Source: Vibrio tetraodonis (GTDB taxonomy: Bacteria; Pseudomonadota; Gammaproteobacteria; Enterobacterales; Vibrionaceae). Taken from it: DNA of 64,000 nt. The stretch spans positions 62,001 through 126,000 of the forward strand of contig NZ_QLYY01000015.1 of NCBI RefSeq assembly GCF_003350295.1, written 5' to 3'. Shown here piece after piece: positions 24,586 through 33,946 of the stretch. Below the pieces are notes generated by a model. That model was not told where the DNA came from, did not search any database, and saw only the letters and a program-made list of their open reading frames with translations. Within the stretch, counting starts at the first letter, position 1; the number at the start of each line of letters is the position of its first letter. A program made the position numbers and the translations under genes.

Positions 24586-26502
24586 ATGGGTAAAATCATT
24601 GGTATTGACTTAGGTACTACTAACTCTTGTGTTGCTGTTCTTGACGGTGACAAGCCTCGCGTTATTGAGAACGCAGAAGGCGAGCGTACAACGGCATCGG
24701 TTATTGCATACACTGATGGCGAGACTCTAGTAGGCCAGCCAGCAAAACGTCAAGCGGTAACCAACCCTGAAAACACATTATTCGCTATCAAGCGTCTAAT
24801 CGGTCGTCGCTTCGAAGATGAAGAAGTTCAGCGTGATATCGAAATCATGCCTTACAAAATCGTTAAGGCAGATAACGGTGACGCTTGGGTTGAAGCTCAA
24901 GGCCAAAAAATGGCAGCTCCTCAAGTATCAGCTGAAGTACTGAAAAAAATGAAGAAAACAGCTGAAGACTTCCTTGGTGAGGAAGTGACTGGCGCTGTTA
25001 TCACAGTTCCAGCTTACTTCAATGATGCGCAGCGTCAAGCTACAAAAGATGCAGGTCGCATTGCTGGTCTAGAAGTAAAACGTATTATCAACGAGCCAAC
25101 GGCTGCTGCACTAGCATACGGCCTAGACAAGCAAGGTGGCGATCGCACTATCGCTGTTTACGACCTTGGTGGTGGTACATTCGATATTTCTATCATTGAG
25201 ATTGATGAAGTTGAAGGCGAGAAAACATTCGAAGTACTAGCAACTAATGGTGACACTCACCTAGGTGGTGAAGACTTTGACAACCGAATGATCAACTACT
25301 TGGTTGACGAGTTCAAGAAAGAGCAAGGTATCGATCTTAAGAACGATCCTCTAGCAATGCAGCGTGTTAAAGAAGCAGCAGAAAAAGCGAAGATTGAGCT
25401 TTCTTCTACTTCACAAACTGACGTAAACCTACCTTACGTAACGGCTGACGCGACTGGTCCTAAGCACATGAACGTTAAAGTGACTCGTGCAAAACTAGAA
25501 TCTCTAGTTGAAGACCTAGTACAACGTTCTCTTGAGCCTCTAAAAGTTGCTTTGGCTGACTCGGACCTTTCTGTTGGTGACATCACTGATGTTATCCTAG
25601 TAGGTGGCCAGACTCGTATGCCAATGGTTCAAGCTAAAGTAGCTGAATTTTTCGGTAAAGAAGCACGTAAAGATGTGAACCCTGATGAAGCAGTAGCCAT
25701 GGGTGCTGCGGTTCAAGGTGGTGTTCTAGCGGGTGATGTTAAAGACGTTCTTCTACTAGACGTAACGCCTCTGTCTCTAGGTATCGAGACTATGGGTGGC
25801 GTGATGACTAAACTAGTTGAAAAGAACACGACTATCCCAACCAAAGCGAACCAAGTTTTCTCTACAGCAGAAGACAACCAGAATGCGGTAACTATCCATG
25901 TTCTTCAAGGTGAGCGTAAGCAGGCTATGTACAACAAGTCTCTAGGTCAATTCAACCTAGAAGGTATTCAGCCAGCGCCTCGTGGTATGCCTCAAATCGA
26001 AGTAACTTTCGATCTTGACGCGGACGGTATCTTGCACGTTTCTGCTAAAGATAAGCAGACAGGTAAAGAGCAGAAGATCACTATCCAAGCATCTGGCGGT
26101 CTAAGCGATGACGAAATCGAGAAAATGGTTCAAGAAGCAGAAGCAAACAAAGAAGCGGACAAGAAGTTCGAAGAGTTAGCAACTGCACGTAACCAAGCTG
26201 ACCAAATGATCCACGGTACTCGCAAGCAAGTTGAAGAAGCAGGCGAAGCTTTGCCAGCGGAAGACAAAGAGAAAATCGAAGCGGCTATCTCTGAGCTTGA
26301 AGAAGTGAAAGGCGGCGACGACAAAGAAGCGATAGATGCGAAAGTTCAAGCGCTAATGACAGCTTCTCAAAAGCTAATGGAAATCGCTCAGCAACAAGCT
26401 CAAGCACAACAAGCAGCAGGTGCTGAAGCTGGTGAACAGCCTAAGCAAGAAGACGATGTTGTTGATGCTGAATTTGAAGAAGTGAAAGACGAGAAAAAAT
26501 AA
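24586..26502 (+). CDS. dnaK: Molecular chaperone DnaK (Hsp70)
   Basis: A 638-residue Hsp70. The ATPase domain opens with [16 protein letters not shown] and contains [13 protein letters not shown] and [10 protein letters not shown]; the substrate-binding domain starts about residue 390 ([17 protein letters not shown]) and the lid ends in the acidic tail [15 protein letters not shown]. Codon use is strongly biased, as expected of a highly expressed gene. Two heat-shock promoters precede it and dnaJ follows after 189 bases. Confidence 0.99.
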   Translation: MGKIIGIDLGTTNSCVAVLDGDKPRVIENAEGERTTASVIAYTDGETLVGQPAKRQAVTNPENTLFAIKRLIGRRFEDEEVQRDIEIMPYKIVKADNGDAWVEAQGQKMAAPQVSAEVLKKMKKTAEDFLGEEVTGAVITVPAYFNDAQRQATKDAGRIAGLEVKRIINEPTAAALAYGLDKQGGDRTIAVYDLGGGTFDISIIEIDEVEGEKTFEVLATNGDTHLGGEDFDNRMINYLVDEFKKEQGIDLKNDPLAMQRVKEAAEKAKIELSSTSQTDVNLPYVTADATGPKHMNVKVTRAKLESLVEDLVQRSLEPLKVALADSDLSVGDITDVILVGGQTRMPMVQAKVAEFFGKEARKDVNPDEAVAMGAAVQGGVLAGDVKDVLLLDVTPLSLGIETMGGVMTKLVEKNTTIPTKANQVFSTAEDNQNAVTIHVLQGERKQAMYNKSLGQFNLEGIQPAPRGMPQIEVTFDLDADGILHVSAKDKQTGKEQKITIQASGGLSDDEIEKMVQEAEANKEADKKFEELATARNQADQMIHGTRKQVEEAGEALPAEDKEKIEAAISELEEVKGGDDKEAIDAKVQALMTASQKLMEIAQQQAQAQQAAGAEAGEQPKQEDDVVDAEFEEVKDEKK

Positions 26503-26534
26503 GTTTTAACTCGGACTTAGCTTAATGCATAATT

Positions 26535-26575
26535 GCGGGCGTTTGGGGTAACTCATGCGCCCGTCTGTTTGTAAT
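26535..26575 (+). terminator. Possible attenuating hairpin between dnaK and dnaJ
   Basis: GCGGGCG and CGCCCGT flank a 16-base loop and are followed by CTGTTTG. The stem is short and the tail weak, so partial termination at most is suggested; it could lower dnaJ expression relative to dnaK. Confidence 0.4.
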
Positions 26576-26691
26576 TGACTTGTCAGTCTAGATAATGGTT
26601 CCCGAAACTGTGATCTCGAATTTTTATCTAGAATGATATAAACACCAAGCGACAATAGGTCGTTTGCAGTAATAAATTGGTGACGAAGAAA

Positions 26692-27840
26692 ATGTCAAAA
26701 CGTGATTTTTACGAAGTATTAGGCGTAGGCCGTGATGCATCAGAGCGCGATATTAAAAAGGCTTATAAGCGCCTTGCAATGAAATTCCACCCCGATCGTA
26801 ATCAGGGTGATGAGTCTGCTGCAGAAAAATTTAAAGAAGTAAAAGAAGCGTACGAAATCCTGCTTGATCCTCAGAAAAAAGCAGCTTACGACCAGTATGG
26901 CCATGCTGCATTTGAGCAAGGTGGCATGGGTGGCGGTGGTTTCGGTGGTGGCGGAGCTGGTGCTGACTTTGGCGATATTTTTGGTGATGTGTTTGGCGAT
27001 ATCTTTGGCGGTGGTCGTCGAGGTGGTGGTCAGCAACGTGCGCAGCGCGGTGCCGATTTACGCTATAACATGGAATTGTCGCTGGAAGATGCTGTGCGTG
27101 GCATCTCTAAAGAAATTGAAGTTCCTACCCTAGTTAACTGTGATGTTTGTGACGGTAGCGGAGCGAAAAAAGGCTCAGCACCAGAAACTTGTGGTACTTG
27201 CCATGGACATGGCCAGGTGCAGATGCGCCAAGGTTTCTTTGCCGTTCAGCAAACCTGTCCTACTTGTCATGGTAAAGGCAAGGTAGTGAAAGACCCATGT
27301 AATGCATGTCACGGTCAGGGCCGTAAACAGAAGACCAAAACACTCAATGTTAAGATCCCAGCAGGTGTAGATACTGGCGATCGCATTCGCTTATCTGGTG
27401 AAGGCGAAGCAGGAGAAATGGGTGCGCCAGCGGGTGACTTGTATGTTCAAGTACATGTCAAAGAACACCATATTTTTGAACGCGATGGCAACAACCTTTA
27501 CTGTGAAGTACCAGTGAGCTTTGCAATGGCAGCTTTAGGCGGTGAAGTGGAAGTGCCGACTCTTGATGGTCGTGTCAACCTTAAAGTACCAACTGAAACT
27601 CAAACTGGCCGTATGTTCCGTATGCGCGGTAAAGGTGTTAAAGGCGTTCGTGGCGGAGGGGTAGGCGACTTGATTGTGAAGTTGGTAGTCGAAACGCCAG
27701 TGAATCTAAGCAATCGCCAAAAGGATTTGCTGAAAGAGTTTGAAGAGTCTTGTGGCGGTGAAGCAGCAACGAAGCACAAGCCTAAATCAGAGGGCTTTTT
27801 CAATGGCGTCAAAAAGTTTTTTGATGATCTGACTAGCTAA
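26692..27840 (+). CDS. dnaJ: Chaperone DnaJ (Hsp40)
   Basis: Stimulates the DnaK ATPase. The 382-residue protein has a J-domain with KFHPDRN, a Gly/Phe-rich linker ([19 protein letters not shown]), four zinc motifs ([32 protein letters not shown]) and a C-terminal substrate domain. The ATG at 26692 ([12 protein letters not shown]) matches the family start and has GAAGAA upstream. Confidence 0.98.
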   Translation: MSKRDFYEVLGVGRDASERDIKKAYKRLAMKFHPDRNQGDESAAEKFKEVKEAYEILLDPQKKAAYDQYGHAAFEQGGMGGGGFGGGGAGADFGDIFGDVFGDIFGGGRRGGGQQRAQRGADLRYNMELSLEDAVRGISKEIEVPTLVNCDVCDGSGAKKGSAPETCGTCHGHGQVQMRQGFFAVQQTCPTCHGKGKVVKDPCNACHGQGRKQKTKTLNVKIPAGVDTGDRIRLSGEGEAGEMGAPAGDLYVQVHVKEHHIFERDGNNLYCEVPVSFAMAALGGEVEVPTLDGRVNLKVPTETQTGRMFRMRGKGVKGVRGGGVGDLIVKLVVETPVNLSNRQKDLLKEFEESCGGEAATKHKPKSEGFFNGVKKFFDDLTS

Positions 27841-27857
27841 GCATTAGCTTGATTATA

Positions 27858-27890
27858 AAGCCTGCATAGATTGCAGGCTTTTTTATTGCC
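27858..27890. terminator. Bidirectional terminator between dnaJ and the pilin gene
   Basis: A 10-bp stem (AAAGCCTGCA / TGCAGGCTTT) with a 5-base loop and a T run, between convergent genes. Confidence 0.88.
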
Positions 27891-28317
27891 AGCAATCTTG
27901 GGGAAACGTCCTGTTATTTGCGTCAAGACTAAGATGGTCAGTGTTATTACTGGCAAGGCAGTCATCAAGAGTTTGCTGGCTCTGTTCTTGAGCAATCGCT
28001 TTTATGACATAGGGCGAATCAGTGCTTGCCTGTATTTCAAATATGAAGCGTTCTGGCTCAGAGCGACAAATGAGACATTTTCCGTTAGAGATTAAACTTT
28101 CCCAATGGTAACCCTCGTCATAATTATGCTCTATTTCTAGTTGTAGCTTAGTCAGATCGCTAATGGCTGCCGTTCTGTGCGCTGTCCTTATTTGTTGCTG
28201 ATAATTGGGGTAAGCAAACAGTGCAAGTAGACTCACCATGGCGACAACAAACAAGAGTTCGATTAACGTCATTGCCTTTACACTTTTCTTACTCAATTTG
28301 CAGTAATTTACCAGCAT
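27883..28317 (-). CDS. Type IV minor pilin, PilE-like
   Basis: A 144-residue prepilin. The cleavage region reads KAMTLIELLFVVAMVSLLALFAYP: the mature N-terminus would be MTLIE with Glu5, but position -1 is Ala instead of the usual Gly. A hydrophobic helix is followed by a globular domain with four cysteines. Minor pilins prime the assembly of the pilus used for attachment and DNA uptake. It is divergent from the fimT-pilW-pilX-pilV operon, with 106 bases between starts. Confidence 0.85.
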   Translation of the reverse strand: MLVNYCKLSKKSVKAMTLIELLFVVAMVSLLALFAYPNYQQQIRTAHRTAAISDLTKLQLEIEHNYDEGYHWESLISNGKCLICRSEPERFIFEIQASTDSPYVIKAIAQEQSQQTLDDCLASNNTDHLSLDANNRTFPQDCWQ

Positions 28318-28423
28318 TGTCTCGAATCCTATCTATTAGCCAACACGAGTTATTGTTGAGCAGTGTTAGCATCAAACCAAGTATGGTTTTGAGCTCCTGA
28401 CTGCTTGCAGGAGAAGTTGAGAA

Positions 28424-28915
28424 ATGACTCGTGGATTTACCTTATTTGAGCTGGCGATTGTCATCGGATTGATAAGCATGACTCTTTTATGGGCAATCCC
28501 CAGTTTTCGCTCAGTGTCAGAAACGGCCAACATGACTCGCCTTGCCAGTGAATTATATGGATTTATAGTCCAGGCTAAATCGCAAGCGAGATTACGAGGG
28601 CAGCCTTTATGGATTCATATTGTTGAGTCAGGCAAAAATTGGGAGTTAAGACTTACAGATGATCAGGATAGAACACAAGGAATGCTAATCACAAAGCTCT
28701 CTGGCTTGTCATTTAAAGGCATTTCTCTTTTCTCAAATCACAGTGCTAATCGAATCAGTTTTGATGCTAGCCACGGTAGGCCAAAAAGCGGGAGATTGTT
28801 TTTTTACCCTTCACTTAACCCTGAGCTTAGTCTTGAATTGAGAACCCATTTTCGTTCAGCAATGGTTCGTGTATGTGCGCCGAACACCCCTCATTTAGGC
28901 TATGACGAATGTTAA
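28424..28915 (+). CDS. fimT: Type IV minor pilin FimT/GspH-like
   Basis: A 163-residue prepilin with leader MTRG and mature start FTLFELAIVIGLISM (Glu5 present). The C-terminal domain is GspH/FimT-like. It is first of four genes that overlap or abut (its stop overlaps pilW by 7 bases). FimT proteins of competent bacteria bind DNA at the pilus tip; whether this one does is inference. Confidence 0.82.
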   Translation: MTRGFTLFELAIVIGLISMTLLWAIPSFRSVSETANMTRLASELYGFIVQAKSQARLRGQPLWIHIVESGKNWELRLTDDQDRTQGMLITKLSGLSFKGISLFSNHSANRISFDASHGRPKSGRLFFYPSLNPELSLELRTHFRSAMVRVCAPNTPHLGYDEC

Positions 28916-29550
28916 AGCCCAAAAAGTATTATCAGGGAATGAGCCTTGTTGAATGCCTTGTGTCAGTGGCAATTAGTCTGGTATTGATGGCGACACTAGT
29001 GAGTTTGCTGCTGCATAATGCTCAGATAACAAATGCGGGTATTAAGCAAAGGCTGCTGCAACAGAGCACTCACAGTGTTAGCCAAATCATAAAGCATGAT
29101 TTATATCGCGCGGGTTATGGCGGTGAACTAGGCCAAGTGATTAAAATCTCAGGCGCCGACAATGTTTATTATTGGCTGCAAAACTCGGCGACTTCCCTAG
29201 TCGGTTATGCATACCTCTCTGGTGAACTAGGCTCAAAGGAAGCTTACGTGAATGTGGTTTATCAACGTAACAATCACTACCCAAATCAGCTTAGAGTTTG
29301 CGAAGCAAAGTTGCCTAGGGTGATATCTGTCACGGAAGCTGCCAACTTTAATGCCTACTTTGGTAATCGGTGTAATACCTTGTTTGACAGCAAGCAAATA
29401 ATGGTGACAGCGTTTGAATTAAAGAGCGAAACCATTCCATCTAGCTTACCTTCATCTACTTTGCTCACGGTATCAATAACAACCGCTCTTACCGATTCGC
29501 CAGAGCAAAGTTTATCTGTCTCATTTGTCCTTAAGCCGAGAAACTCATGA
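28909..29550 (+). CDS. pilW: Type IV minor pilin PilW-like
   Basis: A 213-residue prepilin. The leader ends YYQG and the mature protein begins MSLVECLVSVAISLVLMATLV with Glu5. It contains paired cysteines in the globular part (RVCEAKLP, FGNRCNTL). It overlaps fimT and is followed one base later by pilX, so all four genes are one operon. Confidence 0.85.
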   Translation: MLKPKKYYQGMSLVECLVSVAISLVLMATLVSLLLHNAQITNAGIKQRLLQQSTHSVSQIIKHDLYRAGYGGELGQVIKISGADNVYYWLQNSATSLVGYAYLSGELGSKEAYVNVVYQRNNHYPNQLRVCEAKLPRVISVTEAANFNAYFGNRCNTLFDSKQIMVTAFELKSETIPSSLPSSTLLTVSITTALTDSPEQSLSVSFVLKPRNS

Positions 29551-29551
29551 G

Positions 29552-30838
29552 ATGAAGACTCAGTCTGGCGCAACAAGCATTATTATGACTAGCTTAATGA
29601 TGAGCCTCATCCTTGTTTTTGTGATGACAGGTGCTAAGGGGATATTTTATCAACTTAAGGACAGCAATAATCAAATAGATAGCCGTCGCTCCTACTGGCG
29701 AGCAGAAGGAGGACTTGAATGTGCATACGCCAAGATGCTAGCCAGTCGAAAGCTCACACATAACTTTGGAAGCTGTATCGAATTACTTGATTTAGATGAG
29801 TTAAGCGTTGAGCAAGGTCGCCCAAACCTGATTTATTCACGCAGTGGTTATGTGACTTTATCGAAAGCTTTTTATTTGCCGAGGCTACAAATAAAAAGCC
29901 CAATCACCACTCGTTCAACTTTGTTGGTGAATGGCAATTTAAAAGTCAGTCCTCATGTGGGAGATAGAATAAATAGCGCCGAATGGGAATGTTATTCGAT
30001 TCGCTATGCTGGAGAGCTGTATGCACTAAGCTTTGCAACTAAATACCCCACGTCGCAGCAAGTGAGTGAGCAAAATACTTCTCGTATCTATACACAGGTT
30101 CGCCCTCAATGTGCAGATTCACACTTTACTCGCTTGGCGTGGCGCTCTGAAGATACGCAAAAAGACTTTCGTTTTGAGCCAGAAGTAGACCCTTTCAAAG
30201 AAGTGTTTAATCTTGACCGGAGTCAGTGGTTTAGGATAATGTCTGATACATCGAGAATTGCTCACGTTCCAGTAACCCTGACCAATGCGCTGCCAACTAG
30301 AGCTGATCTTCTTCCAAAACCTAGGTTTAACCATACATGCGTCAGTCAAATACTCACTTTGATCAGATCGTTTCATGATTTGATTTGGGTGTATGGCGGG
30401 TGTGAGATTTTGGAGCAGGATATCGCTTCTATTAACCTTGCCATTGAACGGTATTTAGATTCGGGTTTACTGCTGGTGTTACATAACGGTATTGTCTCTA
30501 TCTCTTCGCTGCAGCCTCTCAATGGGCTTATCTACCACTTGGTAACCTCAGAAAATATACAATTTAGTGATTGGTCCAAAACAGCAAACGATAAGCCACC
30601 TTCACGTTTAAGCCAAACCATAGCGCAATTACCGGCAGCTCAGCTTAGCAAACAGCAAATCAGTTATTTTCAGCATGGCCGCTTTTATCCGCTTGGAGGT
30701 TTGGTCCTTGATGCACCGAATCACTATGCTGTGGTTAACGGTGGGCTGAGTACAAAATACAGTCAGCGTGTGACCGAACCAGTGGCCCGACACTTTCACT
30801 CGCTCACTTGGGTGCAGGGTAGTTGGTATGATCTTTAA
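29552..30838 (+). CDS. pilX: Type IV minor pilin PilX-like, unusually long
   Basis: A 428-residue protein that starts MKTQSGATSIIMTSLMMSLIL: a possible Gly -1 cleavage site, a hydrophobic helix, but no Glu5, as in PilX/GspK-type tip pilins. About 400 residues of globular domain follow, roughly twice the size of PilX in Pseudomonas. The globular part has several cysteines (GGLECAYAK, GSCIELL, PQCADSH, NHTCVSQ). ATG at 29552 is one base after the pilW stop. It overlaps pilV by 11 bases. Confidence 0.8.
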   Translation: MKTQSGATSIIMTSLMMSLILVFVMTGAKGIFYQLKDSNNQIDSRRSYWRAEGGLECAYAKMLASRKLTHNFGSCIELLDLDELSVEQGRPNLIYSRSGYVTLSKAFYLPRLQIKSPITTRSTLLVNGNLKVSPHVGDRINSAEWECYSIRYAGELYALSFATKYPTSQQVSEQNTSRIYTQVRPQCADSHFTRLAWRSEDTQKDFRFEPEVDPFKEVFNLDRSQWFRIMSDTSRIAHVPVTLTNALPTRADLLPKPRFNHTCVSQILTLIRSFHDLIWVYGGCEILEQDIASINLAIERYLDSGLLLVLHNGIVSISSLQPLNGLIYHLVTSENIQFSDWSKTANDKPPSRLSQTIAQLPAAQLSKQQISYFQHGRFYPLGGLVLDAPNHYAVVNGGLSTKYSQRVTEPVARHFHSLTWVQGSWYDL

Positions 30839-31211
30839 TCAAACAGGAATGAGCCTTATTGAGGTTTTGATAGCGCTTTCAATCGTGTCAGTCGGTGCGA
30901 TTGGATTGGTTAAGCTCCAAGTTGATGTTGAAGTTAAAAGCGAAACCGCTAACCAAAAACTCATGGCGCTCAATTTGGCAGAGTCTCACCTAGAAAGGTT
31001 TGCAGCCAATAGAATTTGGCCCAGAGATTGCCACCTAGCATCTAAATGTGTAGCGCCTGAAGATGGTTATTTTCAGATTCATTGCACAGCAGAGCCTGTC
31101 ATCCTTGAAGGCACGCAAGTTAAAAAAGTTCAAGTTGAAGTTTGCTGGCAAGAGCGAACGAGACGCATACAATCGGTAAAACTCGATACCTTGTTTGCTC
31201 CGCAGCCTTAA
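30828..31211 (+). CDS. pilV: Type IV minor pilin PilV-like
   Basis: A 127-residue prepilin with leader MIFNQTG and mature start MSLIEVLIALSIVSVGAIG (Glu5). It carries conserved cysteines (DCHLASKCV, IHCTAEP, VCWQE). Last gene of the minor pilin operon, overlapping pilX. Confidence 0.85.
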   Translation: MIFNQTGMSLIEVLIALSIVSVGAIGLVKLQVDVEVKSETANQKLMALNLAESHLERFAANRIWPRDCHLASKCVAPEDGYFQIHCTAEPVILEGTQVKKVQVEVCWQERTRRIQSVKLDTLFAPQP

Positions 31212-31314
31212 ATAACTTGGTTTTAAGGATAGTTTGTATCAATCGGCGAGCTTTTACTTATCTTGTGTTAATTGTAAAATTACTCAGTCGTTAGAGAAAT
31301 AGTTAGGAGCGCTT

Positions 31315-31815
31315 TTGTCACAGCCTCAATTTAGTGAACAAGACCATCGTTTTATGCGCAGAGCTATCGAGCTGGCAGCACAGGCTGAGCAAGAGGGAGA
31401 AGTCCCTGTTGGCGCAGTATTGGTCAGAGAAGGCGAGATCATTGCCGAAGGTTGGAATCAATCTATTTCTCATCATGACGCTACGGCTCATGCAGAAATG
31501 CAAGTACTGCGCAAAGCAGGGCAGGTAATCAAAAATTATCGACTGCTTGATACCACACTCTATGTCACACTTGAGCCTTGCCCTATGTGCGCAGGAGCTT
31601 TGCTGCACAGCAGAGTGAAGCGGATAGTTTTTGGTGCACCAGATCTAAAATCAGGCGCAGCGGGTACAGTGCTAAACCTATTTGAGCATCAAGCAGCCTA
31701 TCATTATGCCGAGGTCGAGCAAGGGCTATTAGAGCAGGAGTGTCGGTTGCAACTGCAAGCTTTTTTCAAGCGCCGCCGCAAAGAGAAAAAAGCACTTAAA
31801 CAAGCCAAAGAATAA
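31315..31815 (+). CDS. tadA: tRNA-specific adenosine deaminase TadA
   Basis: Converts A34 to inosine in tRNA-Arg(ACG). The 166-residue protein has the zinc site HAEMQVL and PCPMCAGALLHSRVKRIVFG. The start is a TTG codon at 31315 preceded by AGGAG; the first ATG (31354) would remove residues that align with the N-terminal helix of E. coli TadA. The rare start may keep levels low. C-terminus is basic (FKRRRKEKKALKQ). Confidence 0.95.
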   Translation: MSQPQFSEQDHRFMRRAIELAAQAEQEGEVPVGAVLVREGEIIAEGWNQSISHHDATAHAEMQVLRKAGQVIKNYRLLDTTLYVTLEPCPMCAGALLHSRVKRIVFGAPDLKSGAAGTVLNLFEHQAAYHYAEVEQGLLEQECRLQLQAFFKRRRKEKKALKQAKE

Positions 31816-31906
31816 ACACTGTGGGTATGAGAGTCTGTTTCTTTTATTGCTACTAGATAGCGTTTACATGCAACAGACTCTAGCTAGGGGTACTGATTTA
31901 TTGGTA

Positions 31907-32041
31907 CTAGGCGCAGATTAACTGCATAAAGGCTCTGTGGCGTGCGATAACTTTTTTCTTATTGTTGCTTAGCATTCTTTTACGACGATTAGCTGCAACA
32001 GTTTTACTTAGGCGTCTTGACTGAACTTTGCGTCTACGCAT
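31907..32041 (-). CDS. Small, very basic protein of unknown function (44 residues)
   Basis: A 44-codon gene starting MRRRKVQSRRLSKTVAANRR and ending MQLICA. Nearly half of residues 2-36 are Arg or Lys. Its ribosome site is strong (AGGAGGGTG ending 6 bases before the ATG), so translation is likely. It looks superficially like a small ribosomal protein but is not bL34, bL35 or bL36. It lies between tadA and mltF, downstream of mltF on the same strand with 102 bases between. A nucleic-acid or ribosome-binding role is a guess. Confidence 0.6.
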   Translation of the reverse strand: MRRRKVQSRRLSKTVAANRRKRMLSNNKKKVIARHRAFMQLICA

Positions 32042-32143
32042 GAAAACACCCTCCTATTTGGGTTGAAATAAACACAAGTTACTATGTATGGGCGCAGAGC
32101 AATAATTCAAGTGCTAAGGAGCACTTGAATTATGAAACTTTAA

Positions 32144-33670
32144 TTACTCTTGTGTTTGCTCTGTCAAAGGCTGTGGTAAGGTTTCATGCGCATCAGAGAG
32201 TTCTGCGTCTGGAATTTCAATCACTGCAATATCGTCAACGTTATTATCACTATTGTCGATAGGCTTTTGATCAATGTGGCCTATGATGCTTTGGTAATAA
32301 CGGCGAATATTTTCGACATAATTTCGCGCTTCATCACCTCTTGCGTAACCGTATTTGGTCTGACTGAAATATTTCTTTTGTCGCAGCAAAAGCAATCTGT
32401 CCTTTACATCTACCCAAGAGTCTGGATTGGCGCCTTGTTTTTTGGTCAGTCTTCTTGCATCCATCATATGCCCGTAGCCTACGTTGTAGGCTGCAAGAGC
32501 AAACCAGATTTTTTCATGTGTCGCAATTGAGTCGGGTATGCGAGACACCATGCGGCGCAGATATTCAACGCCGCCGCGCACTGACTGCTGTGGATCGAGG
32601 CGGTTAGTGACGCCGACACTTTTGGCTGTAGGCAAGGTCAGCATCATCATACCTCGCACTCCGGTCGGCGATTTTGCTTTCGGGTTCCAGTGAGATTCTT
32701 GATAAGCCAATGCTGCCACTAATCGCCAGTCAAATTCATCCGAATATTGCTTAAATAGCGGTGCCCATTGCGGCAATTTAGAGTTTAGAGCGCGGATAAA
32801 TGCGCGGGTATCAACGTAATCAAAGCTACCTATGTGGCCAATGTATTTTTCTTCAAGAGACGCAAGGTGGCCAGATTGTTTGGTGTAGCCAAAATACTCA
32901 ATCAGCAGAGCGTAAAGGCTTTCGTCTTCCGAGCGACGCACAAACCATGAAATGGGTTGATCTTCAGTGAGCTCGAACGCCACGGCAATCTCTGGATAAA
33001 CACGTTGTGACAGTGATAATTCTACCGAATCGGCGACGGTAAACATCAACTCACCTTGGGCGACTTGTTTGAGTAAATCACTGACTTCAGCTTCGGGATC
33101 AATCTCGAACACAAAATCTGGGTGATCCTTTTCTCTTAGTGCATTGAGTGTTTTCTTAACGTGTGAGTCACTGACAATTTTAAGCTTAGCTTCTTGTTCA
33201 CCATCAGCATCATGTCTGCTGACCAATTGCTCCAGCGTTCTTGGTCGCCAGTTGCCTTTTTTATAAACAACTTGCTGACTGACATAGTAATAGGCAGGAC
33301 CCGGCCGAAAACGTTCCGTGCGCTCAGGGGATGAAATCAACCCTGCTGCTATGATGTCAATCTCTCTTTTCTCAAGGGCAGGATAGAGTGATGAAATGCG
33401 ATACGCGGGTTTCATCTCAAGTTGAACGCCGAGTTCATTGGCGAACTCTCGCGCTAATTCGTAATCCAAACCAGCAGGGCCATCTGGACCAATATAGTAA
33501 GAAATCTGGTTGTTTAATGTTCCGACGCGCAAGACGCCGCGTTCACGGATCTGGTCTAAATCGCTTTTAGGCTCAGATTCGATTTGGCAGCCAGACAGTA
33601 TTAAGGTAGCAAACAGTAGTGCGCCCAGATATGTCATAGGGTTTAAGTAATGCTTCTTCATTGACCACAT
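32144..33670 (-). CDS. mltF: Membrane-bound lytic murein transglycosylase F
   Basis: An outer-membrane lipoprotein that cleaves peptidoglycan. I choose the ATG at 33670 (MWSMKKHYLN), with GGAAG 7 bases before it; the signal ends LILSGC. Residues about 40-270 are a periplasmic solute-binding-like regulatory domain (RVGTLNNQISYY, GLDYELAREFANELGV), and residues about 285-450 the SLT lysozyme-like domain with the catalytic Glu in LAALAYQESHWNPKA. The acidic tail of 40 residues is unremarkable. About 508 residues, normal for MltF. Confidence 0.95.
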   Translation of the reverse strand: MWSMKKHYLNPMTYLGALLFATLILSGCQIESEPKSDLDQIRERGVLRVGTLNNQISYYIGPDGPAGLDYELAREFANELGVQLEMKPAYRISSLYPALEKREIDIIAAGLISSPERTERFRPGPAYYYVSQQVVYKKGNWRPRTLEQLVSRHDADGEQEAKLKIVSDSHVKKTLNALREKDHPDFVFEIDPEAEVSDLLKQVAQGELMFTVADSVELSLSQRVYPEIAVAFELTEDQPISWFVRRSEDESLYALLIEYFGYTKQSGHLASLEEKYIGHIGSFDYVDTRAFIRALNSKLPQWAPLFKQYSDEFDWRLVAALAYQESHWNPKAKSPTGVRGMMMLTLPTAKSVGVTNRLDPQQSVRGGVEYLRRMVSRIPDSIATHEKIWFALAAYNVGYGHMMDARRLTKKQGANPDSWVDVKDRLLLLRQKKYFSQTKYGYARGDEARNYVENIRRYYQSIIGHIDQKPIDNSDNNVDDIAVIEIPDAELSDAHETLPQPLTEQTQE

Positions 33671-33794
33671 TCTCATACTTCCATTATGAGCATTTATATC
33701 AAAGTGTCGTGACAAGGCAAGCCAATCAGGCCCTGTTGCGACGAAAGATTTGAAATTACGATTGTTGCGGTAATTCAAATTTGCTGAAAAAATG

Positions 33795-33845
33795 ACGCAA
33801 ACGGTTGCTTTTAGTGTTACATCACAAAAATAAATCCTTTATAAT
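33795..33845 (+). promoter_or_regulatory. PurR box and promoter of purL
   Basis: ACGCAAACGGTTGCTT (33795-33810) is a close match to the PurR operator. It lies just before a promoter TTACAT (33817-33822), 17-bp spacer, TATAAT (33840-33845). The start codon is 102 bases downstream. Confidence 0.85.
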
Positions 33846-33946
33846 GCGCTCGTCGGACAGAGGTAGCATCGGCATAAGTTTGCAAGATATTAACATAACC
33901 TTCTGAATTTATTCCCATATTACCTTAATATAAGAGACCTAAGCAC

